Program-made: the position numbers and the translations under genes | Notes under the pieces: generated by a model | The model's database searches: none | What the model saw: only the letters and a program-made list of their open reading frames with translations | Told to the model about the DNA's origin: nothing | NCBI RefSeq assembly: GCF_001642795.1 | Contig: NZ_LKEH01000024.1 | Coordinates: 217-39,178 of the forward strand | Source of the DNA: Pseudomonas viridiflava | Lineage (GTDB): Bacteria > Pseudomonadota > Gammaproteobacteria > Pseudomonadales > Pseudomonadaceae | Length of the DNA stretch: 38,962 nucleotides | Direction of reading: 5' to 3' | Part shown: in pieces, positions 24,227-32,347 of the stretch | How the letters are laid out: every line of letters begins with the position of its first letter | How positions within the stretch are numbered: the stretch's first letter is position 1

Positions 24227-27200
24227 TCAAAACGCCAACGTCACCTGCGCATTAAGCGCCTGATCGGTCGTGTCGCTGCCGATCTGTCCGTTGTAGCTCA
24301 CGCCCACGCTCAGCGTTTCACTCAACCCCAGGTCCACACCCGCGCCCAGCACTGCTGCGTTACGCGCAATCGGTGCGCCGGAGAGTGCGAAGGTGTCGCC
24401 GCCGCTGAAGGCTGCGCGGCTTTCGGGGGTCACGTCGCCGAACGCACGGCGCCAGCCGACTGTGGCGTTGGGTTTGACGTCGACACTGCCCACGTTCATG
24501 TGCGTGGCTGCCCGCAGGCCGAGAGTGCTGAACGTGACGTGGTTTTCCTCGGACTTGTTGCGCAGGCTGATGGCGCTGCTGTTTTCGTCGAAGCCGTCGC
24601 TGTCCAGCCTTACGTGGGCGAGGTTGGCGAAGGGTTCGAGCTGCGCGTTGCCCAGTTCGATGGCATAGCCGAGTTCACCGAATACCTGATTGGTCGCCGC
24701 CTGATAATCCTGCTTGAAGCGCTCGGAAGAGCCCGGCAGGTCCAGCGTGCGCTTGGACGTCAGGTCATGCCAGGTCCGCACGGCGCCCAGACGCAGGCCC
24801 AGTTGGCCCCATTTTGCGCCGCCATAGATACCCAGGTGATAGTTGTCACTGTCGCTGGAGCCAGACGCATGGCGCAGGTCGAAGCTGCTGCGGCTGAAAC
24901 CGGCGAGTGCGCCGACACGCCAGGTGTCGTTGACCGGCACGTCGGCACCGAACAACAGGCCGCTGGTGTGGCTGTCCAGACCCGAAGCGTCATCCGTGCT
25001 GTCGGTCTTGCCGGTGGCGCCGATGGCCTGCGTCCAGACCAGACCGCGCGAGGCATCGCCTGCCAGGGTTTGCGATGCACCGCCGGATGCCTGTGCCGAT
25101 TGCGATTGCTGCAGGCGGTCAGCGATGGCGTTGCGCACCAGACGGCTGTCTTCGATCAGCGCAGACTGAGTCGAGGCATGCAGTTCGTTTGACAAGGCAT
25201 TGAAGGTGGCCTGTGCCGTTGCCGCATCGGCCTGTACGACACTTCTCCACAACGCGTTGCCTGCGCCTGCGCTGTCCAGGCCCTGAGCGACGGCTCGTGC
25301 ATTGCGGCTGGTCGCCAGGCTGGCGAAGCTCTGCGCGTTGCGATCAAGCGTCAGGCCGACATCGGTCGCGGTGTAATTGAGGGTGGGCGTCAGGAACGCG
25401 AAGTTCGACTGTACGTTGTTGAACGTACCGCTGATGCCGCCCGCTGCCGAGAGAATCGAGTAACGGCTCGCTGCGACCCAGTTGCCGCCCTCGACCAATG
25501 AAACCGTGGCGTTGTTCAGTGTGGCGCGGCCTGTGGCGACGATGCGGTCGGCATTGCCAGCCGCATCTGACTCGACCTGATAGACCGAGCCTTGTGCGAA
25601 GTTGACGTTGCCATTGACGTTCAACTGGCCCACCGAGTTGCCTGGAGCAACCACGCCACCCGACGCAGCGTTGATACCGCCCACCGAGCCATTGCCGCCC
25701 AGCACTGAACCGGAGTTCACGGTCACGACCGAGTTGCCGAGGTTGCCGTTCACCGCCAGTCGCCCGGCCTGCACGGTTGTTGCGCCGGATAGACTGCTGT
25801 TGCCCGTCAGGTTCAGCGAGCCTGCGCCCTGTTTGATCAATGCGCCGTTGCCGGTAATAGCGTTGCTGAAGGTGTCATTGGTCGACTGATCGAGCACCAG
25901 CGTCGCGTTGTCGGTGATCGTCCCGCTGCCGAACGACTGGGCGTGACCGGTCAGGAAGCCGCCGTTGATCACCGTGCCGCCCGAGTAGGTGTTGTTGCCG
26001 GTGAGTATCAGGTTGCCAGTGCCGTTCTTGATCAGGCCGCCTGTGCCCGAGATGTCGTTGCGCCAGGCGTCGATGGCGTTGTATCCGCCTTGGCTGGCGT
26101 TCATGTTGACCGTGACATTGGAGTTGAACGCGCCATAACCGTCACCCGCGGCGTACAGGTTCAAACGGCCGTAGCCATTGGACTGATCGATCACTGCGTA
26201 ACCCGAAGAAATCTCGGTGGTGCCCAGAATGTCGCGGCGCTGGCTGGCGTCCAGGTACGGAAAGCGGGTTTCCAGCAGCACCTCAGCGTTGGCCGGCACC
26301 ACGGGCGCAAGGTTGGTCGGGCCGACCGGGCTGAAACCGTAGGTCATGCGTGAGGTGTACAGCGCCTTGTCCTGCGCGTGCTGGGAAGTACGGTCGGTAG
26401 CCGGATCGATTTTCGCCATGCAGTTATTCACGTCGCCGCCACACTGCGCGGTGAAGTACGCCAGCGCCTGGGCACGGGCATCGGCGCGCAGCTGGGTATT
26501 GGCCGGATTGGACAGGTTGTCGATGGCGAAATAAGTGGCCGTGATGCGCCCGCCCATCACGTCGAAGGGCGAGTGCATGCCGGCTTCGATGCGGTTGTCG
26601 CCAATGTCCGAGGCACGCAGCATCAGTTCGCTGTAGCGCTCGGGAATCGCGTAGGCGAGGGCGATGGACGACAGGTACGCGGCGTTGGTATGGCCACTCG
26701 GGAAGCCCGCATCGCTGGCAGGTGTGGTGCTTTTGGCAGGACGCAGGGAAGGCTGCACCACGAATTCGAGGTTCTGGCCGTCCAGCGTCTGACGCCACGG
26801 ACGTGGGTATTGGTAATGGGATTTGGCAGGCGTGGTGGACGCGTCGTTACGCACCGCGCCGACCAGATCGACCACCTTGCCCAGCGCCGAGGCTGAACTG
26901 CCCGCGCCGTTGCCCTTGTCGTCGTATTTGACGGTCTTGTTGGTGTCGTCGAACTGGGTAATCGTGGTGAAGGCGCCGGAACCAGCTTTGTACGCATCGC
27001 TCAACGAGCCCAGGCCGCTGATGGCGCTGTAGCTCTGGTCGCGACGGTCATCGAAATACGCAGCGGTTTCCTGCGCAAGCGTGCGCGAGTTGGCGCGGTC
27101 CAGCACCAGTTGCAGGTTGCGCCTGAGCAGGCTCTGACCCAGCGCGGTCGGCGTGCCGGTGTCCCAGGTCGGACCGGTTGTCCACAGAGTGTTGTAGCCG

Positions 27201-27325
27201 GACAGCAGGTCAACGCCGTTGATGCGGTCATCCCCTGACCTGCCTGCTGCGTGTACCGAAACTGCAAGCAGCGAAAGTATCAACGTCGATACCATGACAT
27301 GGGCGGTGGGTTTGACGCTCGGCAT
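24227..27325 (-). CDS. Autotransporter with a PAP2-type acid phosphatase passenger
   Basis: This 1032-aa protein has a signal peptide to about residue 26 (SVHA|AG). The PAP2/vanadium-haloperoxidase motifs follow in order: KX6RP as KSHYQYPRP (168-176), PSGH (209-212), and an SRX5HX3D variant as NRIEAGMHSPFD (244-255, with Asn for Ser). Residues about 430-560 carry autotransporter-associated beta-strand repeats (LIKNGTGNLILTGNNTYSGG and relatives). The last 270 residues form an autotransporter beta-barrel ending in Phe (VTLAF). It should display an acid phosphatase on the cell surface. ATG 27325 is chosen because it starts the signal peptide; the longer frame begins in a REP. It is convergent with the RAYT. 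Confidence 0.93.
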   Translation of the reverse strand: MPSVKPTAHVMVSTLILSLLAVSVHAAGRSGDDRINGVDLLSGYNTLWTTGPTWDTGTPTALGQSLLRRNLQLVLDRANSRTLAQETAAYFDDRRDQSYSAISGLGSLSDAYKAGSGAFTTITQFDDTNKTVKYDDKGNGAGSSASALGKVVDLVGAVRNDASTTPAKSHYQYPRPWRQTLDGQNLEFVVQPSLRPAKSTTPASDAGFPSGHTNAAYLSSIALAYAIPERYSELMLRASDIGDNRIEAGMHSPFDVMGGRITATYFAIDNLSNPANTQLRADARAQALAYFTAQCGGDVNNCMAKIDPATDRTSQHAQDKALYTSRMTYGFSPVGPTNLAPVVPANAEVLLETRFPYLDASQRRDILGTTEISSGYAVIDQSNGYGRLNLYAAGDGYGAFNSNVTVNMNASQGGYNAIDAWRNDISGTGGLIKNGTGNLILTGNNTYSGGTVINGGFLTGHAQSFGSGTITDNATLVLDQSTNDTFSNAITGNGALIKQGAGSLNLTGNSSLSGATTVQAGRLAVNGNLGNSVVTVNSGSVLGGNGSVGGINAASGGVVAPGNSVGQLNVNGNVNFAQGSVYQVESDAAGNADRIVATGRATLNNATVSLVEGGNWVAASRYSILSAAGGISGTFNNVQSNFAFLTPTLNYTATDVGLTLDRNAQSFASLATSRNARAVAQGLDSAGAGNALWRSVVQADAATAQATFNALSNELHASTQSALIEDSRLVRNAIADRLQQSQSAQASGGASQTLAGDASRGLVWTQAIGATGKTDSTDDASGLDSHTSGLLFGADVPVNDTWRVGALAGFSRSSFDLRHASGSSDSDNYHLGIYGGAKWGQLGLRLGAVRTWHDLTSKRTLDLPGSSERFKQDYQAATNQVFGELGYAIELGNAQLEPFANLAHVRLDSDGFDENSSAISLRNKSEENHVTFSTLGLRAATHMNVGSVDVKPNATVGWRRAFGDVTPESRAAFSGGDTFALSGAPIARNAAVLGAGVDLGLSETLSVGVSYNGQIGSDTTDQALNAQVTLAF

Positions 27326-27423
27326 ATTGCTGTCCTGCACGCAATTGAAAGAAGGCGCTGACGCTAACAAGCGGTTCTTACAACTGGATGTATCGTGCGT
27401 GACACATTTATGTGAGCCGTGAA

Positions 27424-27497
27424 ATGTGACGCGGAGCGTCACGGGCTGCATGCCCACGCTCTGCGTGGTAACGCCTCTCAGGACGCTCCGCGTCCGG
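27424..27497. repeat. REP palindrome cluster (family A)
   Basis: GTGACGC-GGA-GCGTCAC (27426-27442), CCACGC-TCT-GCGTGG (27453-27468) and GGACGC-TCC-GCGTCC (27481-27495) are three consecutive perfect hairpins with different stems. They lie between the divergent autotransporter and dioxygenase genes. Confidence 0.87.
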
Positions 27498-27614
27498 TGT
27501 CCGCCTGCGCGCTATCCCATTCCGCGCTATGCATATTCCTCAACAGTATTTAAAATCCGTTTCTTATAGCTATACAGTTCTCCGTCTCAGCCACATTCTG
27601 GAGTCGGAGTTCTC

Positions 27615-28511
27615 ATGCCCGCAGCCTCCCTCGCTTCATCGTCTGCCCCTGCGGCCTCGCAATCGTTCGACGTGCGTCCATTCGCCGAAAAGGTGGGCGC
27701 TGAAATCGTCGGGCTGGATTTGTCCCGGCCAGTGAACGACGCTGACTTTGCGCGCATTCACCAGGCGCATCTCGATTACCACGTCATCGTGTTTCGCGAC
27801 CAACACATCACGCCGCAACAGCAGATCGATTTCAGCCGCCGTTTCGGCGTGCTGCAGATTCATGTGCTCAAGCAGTTTCTGTTGGCCAACCACCCGGAAA
27901 TCCTGATCGTCTCCAACATTGTCGAGAACGGTCAGCCGGTCGGTCTGGGCGACGCTGGCAAGTATTGGCATTCGGACCTCTCGTACAAGGAACTGCCGAG
28001 CCTGGGCTCGATGCTGTATGCGCAGGAACTGCCAAGCGAAGGTGGCGACACTTTGTTCGCGAACATGCATCAGGCTTGGGACACGCTGCCCCAGCACTTG
28101 CGCGAGGCGGTCGAAGGGCGGTCTGCCGTCCACAGCTATACCGCACGCTATTCAGAGGGCCATAACGCCGTCAACTGGCGCCCGACCCTGACCCCAGAGC
28201 AACTGGCGCAGGTCGTGGAAGTCAGCCATCCCATCGTGCGCACTCACCCTGAAAACGGTCGCAAGGCGTTGTTTGTCAGTGAAGGTTTCACCACGCGCAT
28301 TCTGGGGCTGCCGGAAGACGAAAGCCGCCAGATTCTCAGCGAAATCTACGCGCACAGCGTTCGCCCTGAGCATATCTATCGCCATCAGTGGCAGCCCAAC
28401 GACATGGTGTTCTGGGACAACCGCTCGTTGATCCATCTGGCGGCGGGCTGCCCGGCGCATCTGCGACGCAAGCTGCACCGTACGACCATTCAAGGCTCGG
28501 CGCCGTTCTGA
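27615..28511 (+). CDS. TauD/AtsK-type Fe(II)/2-oxoglutarate dioxygenase
   Basis: This 298-aa enzyme has the metal-binding triad H119-x-D121 in KYWHSDLSY and H274 in NRSLIHLAAG. An Arg pair (R285, R289) in RRKLHRTTI is available for 2-oxoglutarate. It belongs to the taurine/alkylsulfate dioxygenase family, which oxidises the carbon next to the sulfur group and releases sulfite or sulfate. The following three genes encode a complete SsuABC/TauABC-type importer with 13 to 79-base gaps, so a sulfonate or sulfate ester is the likely substrate. ATG 27615 follows GGAGT. Other 2-oxoacid-dependent substrates remain possible. Confidence 0.88.
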   Translation: MPAASLASSSAPAASQSFDVRPFAEKVGAEIVGLDLSRPVNDADFARIHQAHLDYHVIVFRDQHITPQQQIDFSRRFGVLQIHVLKQFLLANHPEILIVSNIVENGQPVGLGDAGKYWHSDLSYKELPSLGSMLYAQELPSEGGDTLFANMHQAWDTLPQHLREAVEGRSAVHSYTARYSEGHNAVNWRPTLTPEQLAQVVEVSHPIVRTHPENGRKALFVSEGFTTRILGLPEDESRQILSEIYAHSVRPEHIYRHQWQPNDMVFWDNRSLIHLAAGCPAHLRRKLHRTTIQGSAPF

Positions 28512-28524
28512 TGGAGAACCGTTC

Positions 28525-29406
28525 ATGAATGTTGCTCTGCAAGGCGACACGGCCAGCCAGAACACCCCGTCGAAACCGGCCGCTCAGCACACCACTGAAG
28601 CCTTGTTGCAGGTTCGCGGCGTCAGCCTCGAATACCGTACGCCCGAACGGGTGGTGCGGGCGACGCATCAGGTCAGTTTCGAGGTCGATCCGGCAGACCG
28701 TTTCGTCCTGCTCGGCCCGTCGGGCTGTGGCAAATCCACGCTGCTCAAGGCGGTGGCCGGTTTCATCCGGCCCAGCGAAGGCGAAATCCGGCTGGCGGGC
28801 AATCAGGTGCGCGAGCCCGGCCCTGACCGCATCGTGGTGTTTCAGGAGTTCGATCAGTTACCGCCGTGGAAAACTGTGATCGAGAACGTCATGTTTCCGC
28901 TGCTGGCGTCGCGCACCTTGAAGCGTCCCGAGGCGCTGGAGCGTGCGCGTTACTACCTGGAGAAGGTCGGGCTCAGCGCCTTTGCCGATGCTTATCCACA
29001 CACCCTGTCCGGCGGCATGAAAGCGCGCGTGGCGATCGCCCGGGCGCTGGCGATGCAGCCGAAAATCCTGTTGATGGACGAACCCTTCGCCGCCCTCGAT
29101 GCCCTGACGCGTCGCAAGATGCAGGAAGAGTTGCTGGAGCTGTGGGACGAAGTGCGCTTCACCCTGTTGTTCGTCACCCATTCCATCGAAGAAGCGCTGG
29201 TGGTGGGCAATCGTATCCTGTTGCTGTCACCGCATCCCGGACGCGTGCGTGCCGAGATCAATAGCCATCAATACGACCTGAAAAGCCTCGGCGGCGTCGG
29301 TTTCCAACAGACCGCGCAGCGTATTCACCGCCTGTTGTTCGATGAGGGCGAGGCGGGGCAGGTCGATGAAGAACTGAACTTTCAGGACATCCGGATCGCG
29401 TACTGA
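28525..29406 (+). CDS. Sulfonate/taurine-type ABC importer ATPase
   Basis: This 293-aa ATPase has Walker A GPSGCGKST (about 66-74), Q-loop VVFQEFDQLPPW, signature LSGGMKARVAIARA, Walker B ILLMDEPFAALD and H-loop LFVTHSIEEA. FQEFDQLPPWKTV and the closing ILLLSPHPGRV are typical of the TauB/SsuB/nitrate group. There is an unusual N-terminal extension of about 28 polar residues. The start is 13 bases after the dioxygenase stop, with GGAGAAC as ribosome site, so the genes are co-transcribed. Confidence 0.92.
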   Translation: MNVALQGDTASQNTPSKPAAQHTTEALLQVRGVSLEYRTPERVVRATHQVSFEVDPADRFVLLGPSGCGKSTLLKAVAGFIRPSEGEIRLAGNQVREPGPDRIVVFQEFDQLPPWKTVIENVMFPLLASRTLKRPEALERARYYLEKVGLSAFADAYPHTLSGGMKARVAIARALAMQPKILLMDEPFAALDALTRRKMQEELLELWDEVRFTLLFVTHSIEEALVVGNRILLLSPHPGRVRAEINSHQYDLKSLGGVGFQQTAQRIHRLLFDEGEAGQVDEELNFQDIRIAY

Positions 29407-29448
29407 TCGTTGCTGACCAAGCCGACGCAGAGCATGGGCACGATCAGA
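29403..29448. repeat. Degenerate REP unit inside the importer operon
   Basis: CTGATCGTTGCTGACC and GACGCAGAGCATGGGCACGA are family A fragments without a closed GGACGC/GCGTCC hairpin. The unit occupies part of the 79-base ATPase-permease gap, within an otherwise tight operon. Confidence 0.6.
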
Positions 29449-29485
29449 TAGGCGCGCCCCCCAAGCAATCAGGGAACCGAACACC

Positions 29486-30352
29486 ATGAGCCTCGCACCT
29501 CCCGTTCGCGAAGAATACGAAGTCACGCTGCAGCCTTTCACTCAGGAAGACCTGGCCCGCGACCTGCCGTTGGCCCAGCGCATCTGGCAACTGAGCTGGG
29601 TGCGCAAGACCGTGATCATGATTGCGCTGGCCGTGATCTGGGAACTCGCTGCGCGTCTTCAGAACAACGACCTGCTACTGCCCAGCTTTCTGCAAACGGC
29701 CGCCGCGTTCTACGACGGCATCGTCAGTGGAGAGCTGCCGGGCAAGGTCTGGATTTCCCTGACTGTGTTGATCCAGGGTTACCTGATCGGCATCGTCCTG
29801 GCATTTGGTTTGACTACGTTGGCGGTTTCCACCCAGCTGGGTCGTGACTTGCTCGGCACCCTGACCGCGATGTTCAACCCGCTGCCCGCCATCGCCCTGT
29901 TGCCCTTGGCGCTGCTCTGGTTCGGACTGGGGCAGAACAGCCTGATTTTCGTGCTGGTGCATTCGGTGCTGTGGGCGCTGGCGCTCAACACTTACGCAGG
30001 GTTTCTCGGTGTTTCCGAAACCCAGCGCATGGCGGGGCGCAACTATGGCCTGAAGGGCCTGCGCTTTGTCTGGCACATCCTGATTCCGGCCGCGCTGCCG
30101 TCGATTCTGGCGGGCCTGAAAATCGGCTGGGCATTCGCCTGGCGCACGCTGATCGCCGCCGAGCTGGTGTTTGGTGCCTCTTCCGGCAAGGGCGGGCTGG
30201 GCTGGTACATCTTCCAGAACCGCAACGAGCTGTACACCGACAAGGTGTTTGCCGGGTTGGCCGCCGTGATCCTCATCGGCCTGCTGGTGGAGAACCTGCT
30301 GTTCGCCAACATCGAGCGCCTGACCGTCAAGCGCTGGGGCATGCAGCGCTGA
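29486..30352 (+). CDS. Sulfonate/taurine-type ABC importer permease
   Basis: This 288-aa permease has six predicted membrane helices after a 45-residue cytoplasmic N-terminus. It has the EAA-like loop RMAGRNYGLKGLRFVWHILIP (in part) near residues 180-200 and the SsuC/TauC-type ending GLAAVILIGLLVENLLFANIE. It pairs with the ATPase at 28525 and the binding protein at 30398. GGGAACC precedes ATG 29486. Confidence 0.92.
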   Translation: MSLAPPVREEYEVTLQPFTQEDLARDLPLAQRIWQLSWVRKTVIMIALAVIWELAARLQNNDLLLPSFLQTAAAFYDGIVSGELPGKVWISLTVLIQGYLIGIVLAFGLTTLAVSTQLGRDLLGTLTAMFNPLPAIALLPLALLWFGLGQNSLIFVLVHSVLWALALNTYAGFLGVSETQRMAGRNYGLKGLRFVWHILIPAALPSILAGLKIGWAFAWRTLIAAELVFGASSGKGGLGWYIFQNRNELYTDKVFAGLAAVILIGLLVENLLFANIERLTVKRWGMQR

Positions 30353-30397
30353 AACAAATTACCCAACGACTTTTAGAACGACTATAGCGAGCACTCC

Positions 30398-31417
30398 ATG
30401 GCAACTCCTTTCAAGCGTCCGGTGCTGACTGCACTGGCGGCAACAATCGGTCTGTTCGGCGCACTGCTCAGCATCGGCGCGCAGGCCGAAGGCAAGATCA
30501 GCATCGCTCAGCAATTCGGCATCGGTTACCTGATTCTCGACGTGGTGCGTGATCAGAAACTGATCGAAAAACACGGCAAGGAGCAGGGCCTCGACATCAA
30601 GGTCGACTGGAACAGCATCTCCGGCGCCACGGCCATGAACGAGGCCTTGCTGGCGGGCGCGCTGGACGTGGTGTCGGCTGGTGTGCCGCCGATGCTGACG
30701 GTCTGGGACCGCACCAAGGGCAAGCAGAACGTCAAGGCCATCGCCTCGCTGGGATCGATGCCCAACTACCTGCTGACCAATAATCCCAACGTGAAGACGA
30801 TCAAGGATTTCACCGACAAGGACCGCATCGCCGTACCTGCGGCGGGCGTGGGTTTCCAGTCGCGTACCTTGCAGATCGAAACCGCTAAAGTCTTCGGTGA
30901 TGACAACTACAAGAAATTCGACAACATCTCGGTCAGCCTCGCGCACCCTGACGCCACCGCTGCGTTGATCGCGGGCGGCTCGGAAATCAACTCGCACTTC
31001 TCCAGCCCGCCGTTCCAGTACCAGGCGCTGGAAAACCCGAACGTGCATAAAGTGCTCAGCTCCTACGACGTGTTAGGCGGTCAGGCCACGTTCAACGTGC
31101 TCTACACCACCGAAAAATTCCACGACGAGAACCCCAAGACCTATAAAGCGTTCTACGACGCATTGGCCGAGGCCGAGAAGATCATCAAGGCCGACAAGCC
31201 GGCTGCGGCGCAGACCTACATCCGCGTCGAACAATCGAAGCTGCCGTTGCCGCTGGTAGAGAAGATCGTTTCAGACCCTGAAATCGACTTCACCATCACC
31301 CCGCAGCGCACCTTCATCTACGCTGAAAAGCTGCATGAACTGGGTGTGTTGAAGAACAAGGCGGCGAGCTGGAAGGATTACTTCTTCAAAGAAGCGCAGA
31401 GTGGCGCGGGGAGTTGA
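30398..31417 (+). CDS. Sulfonate/taurine-type ABC importer binding protein
   Basis: This 339-aa protein has a signal peptide cleaved near residue 30 (GAQA|EGKISIAQQ). The mature part has IAQQFGIGYL, then WNSISGATAMNEALLAGALD (in part) and VPAAGVGFQS, the ligand-cleft blocks of the SsuA/TauA/AtsR group. It is the last gene of the dioxygenase-importer operon, 45 bases after the permease. Ligand specificity is not readable; an aliphatic sulfonate or sulfate ester is likely from the neighbouring dioxygenase. Confidence 0.9.
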   Translation: MATPFKRPVLTALAATIGLFGALLSIGAQAEGKISIAQQFGIGYLILDVVRDQKLIEKHGKEQGLDIKVDWNSISGATAMNEALLAGALDVVSAGVPPMLTVWDRTKGKQNVKAIASLGSMPNYLLTNNPNVKTIKDFTDKDRIAVPAAGVGFQSRTLQIETAKVFGDDNYKKFDNISVSLAHPDATAALIAGGSEINSHFSSPPFQYQALENPNVHKVLSSYDVLGGQATFNVLYTTEKFHDENPKTYKAFYDALAEAEKIIKADKPAAAQTYIRVEQSKLPLPLVEKIVSDPEIDFTITPQRTFIYAEKLHELGVLKNKAASWKDYFFKEAQSGAGS

Positions 31418-31428
31418 AACAAGTGCCT

Positions 31429-31661
31429 GGCGACGCTATGCGTCACCGCACGACCGGACGCGGAGCGTCCTGAGCGGCGTTACCACGCAGAGCGTGGGAA
31501 CGATCAGCGATCTCAAGCAATGCTCCGCGTGGGCGTGCATCCCGTGACGCTCCGCGTCGCATTCTAGAGCGGACGCGGAGCGTCCTGAGACGATCGTCAG
31601 CCTGACGCTGATCGTGCCCATGCTCTGCGTGGGTATGCATCTCCGGACGCTCTGCGTCCGA
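31429..31661. repeat. REP palindrome cluster (family A), longest in the window
   Basis: There are at least four hairpin units: GGACGC-GGA-GCGTCC near 31456, GTGACGC-TCC-GCGTCGC near 31544, GGACGC-GGA-GCGTCC near 31571, and GGACGC-TCT-GCGTCC near 31645. TGATCGTGCCCATGCTCTGC-type linkers lie between them. It follows the importer operon and may act as its 3' structure. Confidence 0.87.
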
Positions 31662-31790
31662 TATGTTTTGGCGAATGTGTAACCTGAGCTAACGAAAATC
31701 TACTTTTGAAGGACCATTCTTTCAGGTCTTTCCCTTTCACAAGTACGAACTTTCCTAGAAAATCCCGAGCCCTTGTGCACATGAATTCTG

Positions 31791-31960
31791 GACACTAGGC
31801 TGCGTCGGTCGCTGAGTTTCAGCGGTCGGGTTTAGCAGCCTGTCCATGGATAACAAGTGTCGCGAGTGTCGCTTTATGGCGGCTTTGCGTGGGGCACCTT
31901 CGGGTGCGCCGGTCAATGCGCTTGTTCCTGCCGGTCTGCTAACCCGTGTCAAAGCCGCCA
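31791..31960 (+). ncRNA. Multi-stem structured leader element (candidate)
   Basis: Nested perfect stems are present. AGGCTGC (31797-31803) pairs with GCAGCCT (31835-31841), enclosing CGCTGA-GTT-TCAGCG (31810-31824). TGGCGGCTTTG (31877-31887) pairs with CAAAGCCGCCA (31950-31960) over 11 bp, enclosing GCACC-TTCG-GGTGC (31894-31907), a stem capped by a stable UUCG tetraloop. It ends 56 bases before the DUF6124-like start. I recall similar sequence upstream of DUF3077/DUF6124-type genes in other Pseudomonas. It could be a cis-regulatory leader, a small RNA or a repeat. Confidence 0.55.
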
Positions 31961-32016
31961 CCCTTGTTCGTTTAGCAGCGAGCAATCGGTGGCTTCGTTA
32001 GCTAAAGGAATAAGCA

Positions 32017-32229
32017 ATGATCAACTCCACCCCCGCACCACCCCACACCTCCCTCGAAGAAACCCTGATCCAGGTCAGTGACATCCTGCGCTGCGCCTCC
32101 GCTGCCGCCTATGAATCCGGTGATGCCCTCAACGGCGCAAAGCGCGACCTGGCGTTCTCGGTGGTGCATCTGATCGACATCGCCAGAACCCGGCTCGATC
32201 GCTCGCTGGAGGATATCGCCACGCACTGA
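32017..32229 (+). CDS. DUF6124-like small protein
   Basis: This 70-aa protein reads LEETLIQVSDILRCASAAAYE (in part) then FSVVHLIDIARTRLDRSLE. These are two amphipathic helices of the kind found in DUF6124 and the related DUF3077 small proteins of Pseudomonas. AAAGGAATAAGC precedes ATG 32017. It is not in an obvious operon: the structured element lies before it and an Rhs-core gene begins 118 bases after. No enzymatic or DNA-binding motif is visible; an oligomerising or partner-binding role is possible but unproven. Confidence 0.75.
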   Translation: MINSTPAPPHTSLEETLIQVSDILRCASAAAYESGDALNGAKRDLAFSVVHLIDIARTRLDRSLEDIATH

Positions 32230-32347
32230 GCGCAGCGCCAAACCTCGCAGTTCTGTCAGTAGCAGGTCGCATATACGGCGATGCAGAGTAGCGGTGTGAG
32301 CAAGCCCATTTTGCTCGCACCGAACACCTGCAACTCAGTCAGCACGG

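Larger units (their letters stand above)
31418..32016. other. 599-base intergenic region: REP cluster plus structured element
   Basis: No convincing gene is present. 31429-31661 is a dense REP cluster, 31662-31786 is AT-richer spacer with nothing recognised, and 31791-31960 is a set of nested inverted repeats listed separately. A minus-strand reading frame at 31755-31985 exists only because of the structured GC-rich repeats. Confidence 0.75.

Noticed and set aside
24500..25192. Plus-strand 230-codon frame opposite the autotransporter
   Set aside because: It lies opposite the conserved barrel domain and has low-complexity composition, so it is a shadow frame.
31755..31985. A 76-codon minus-strand frame in the gap before the DUF6124-like gene
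   Set aside because: It covers the nested stems of the structured element, has no ribosome site, and its peptide follows the inverted repeats.
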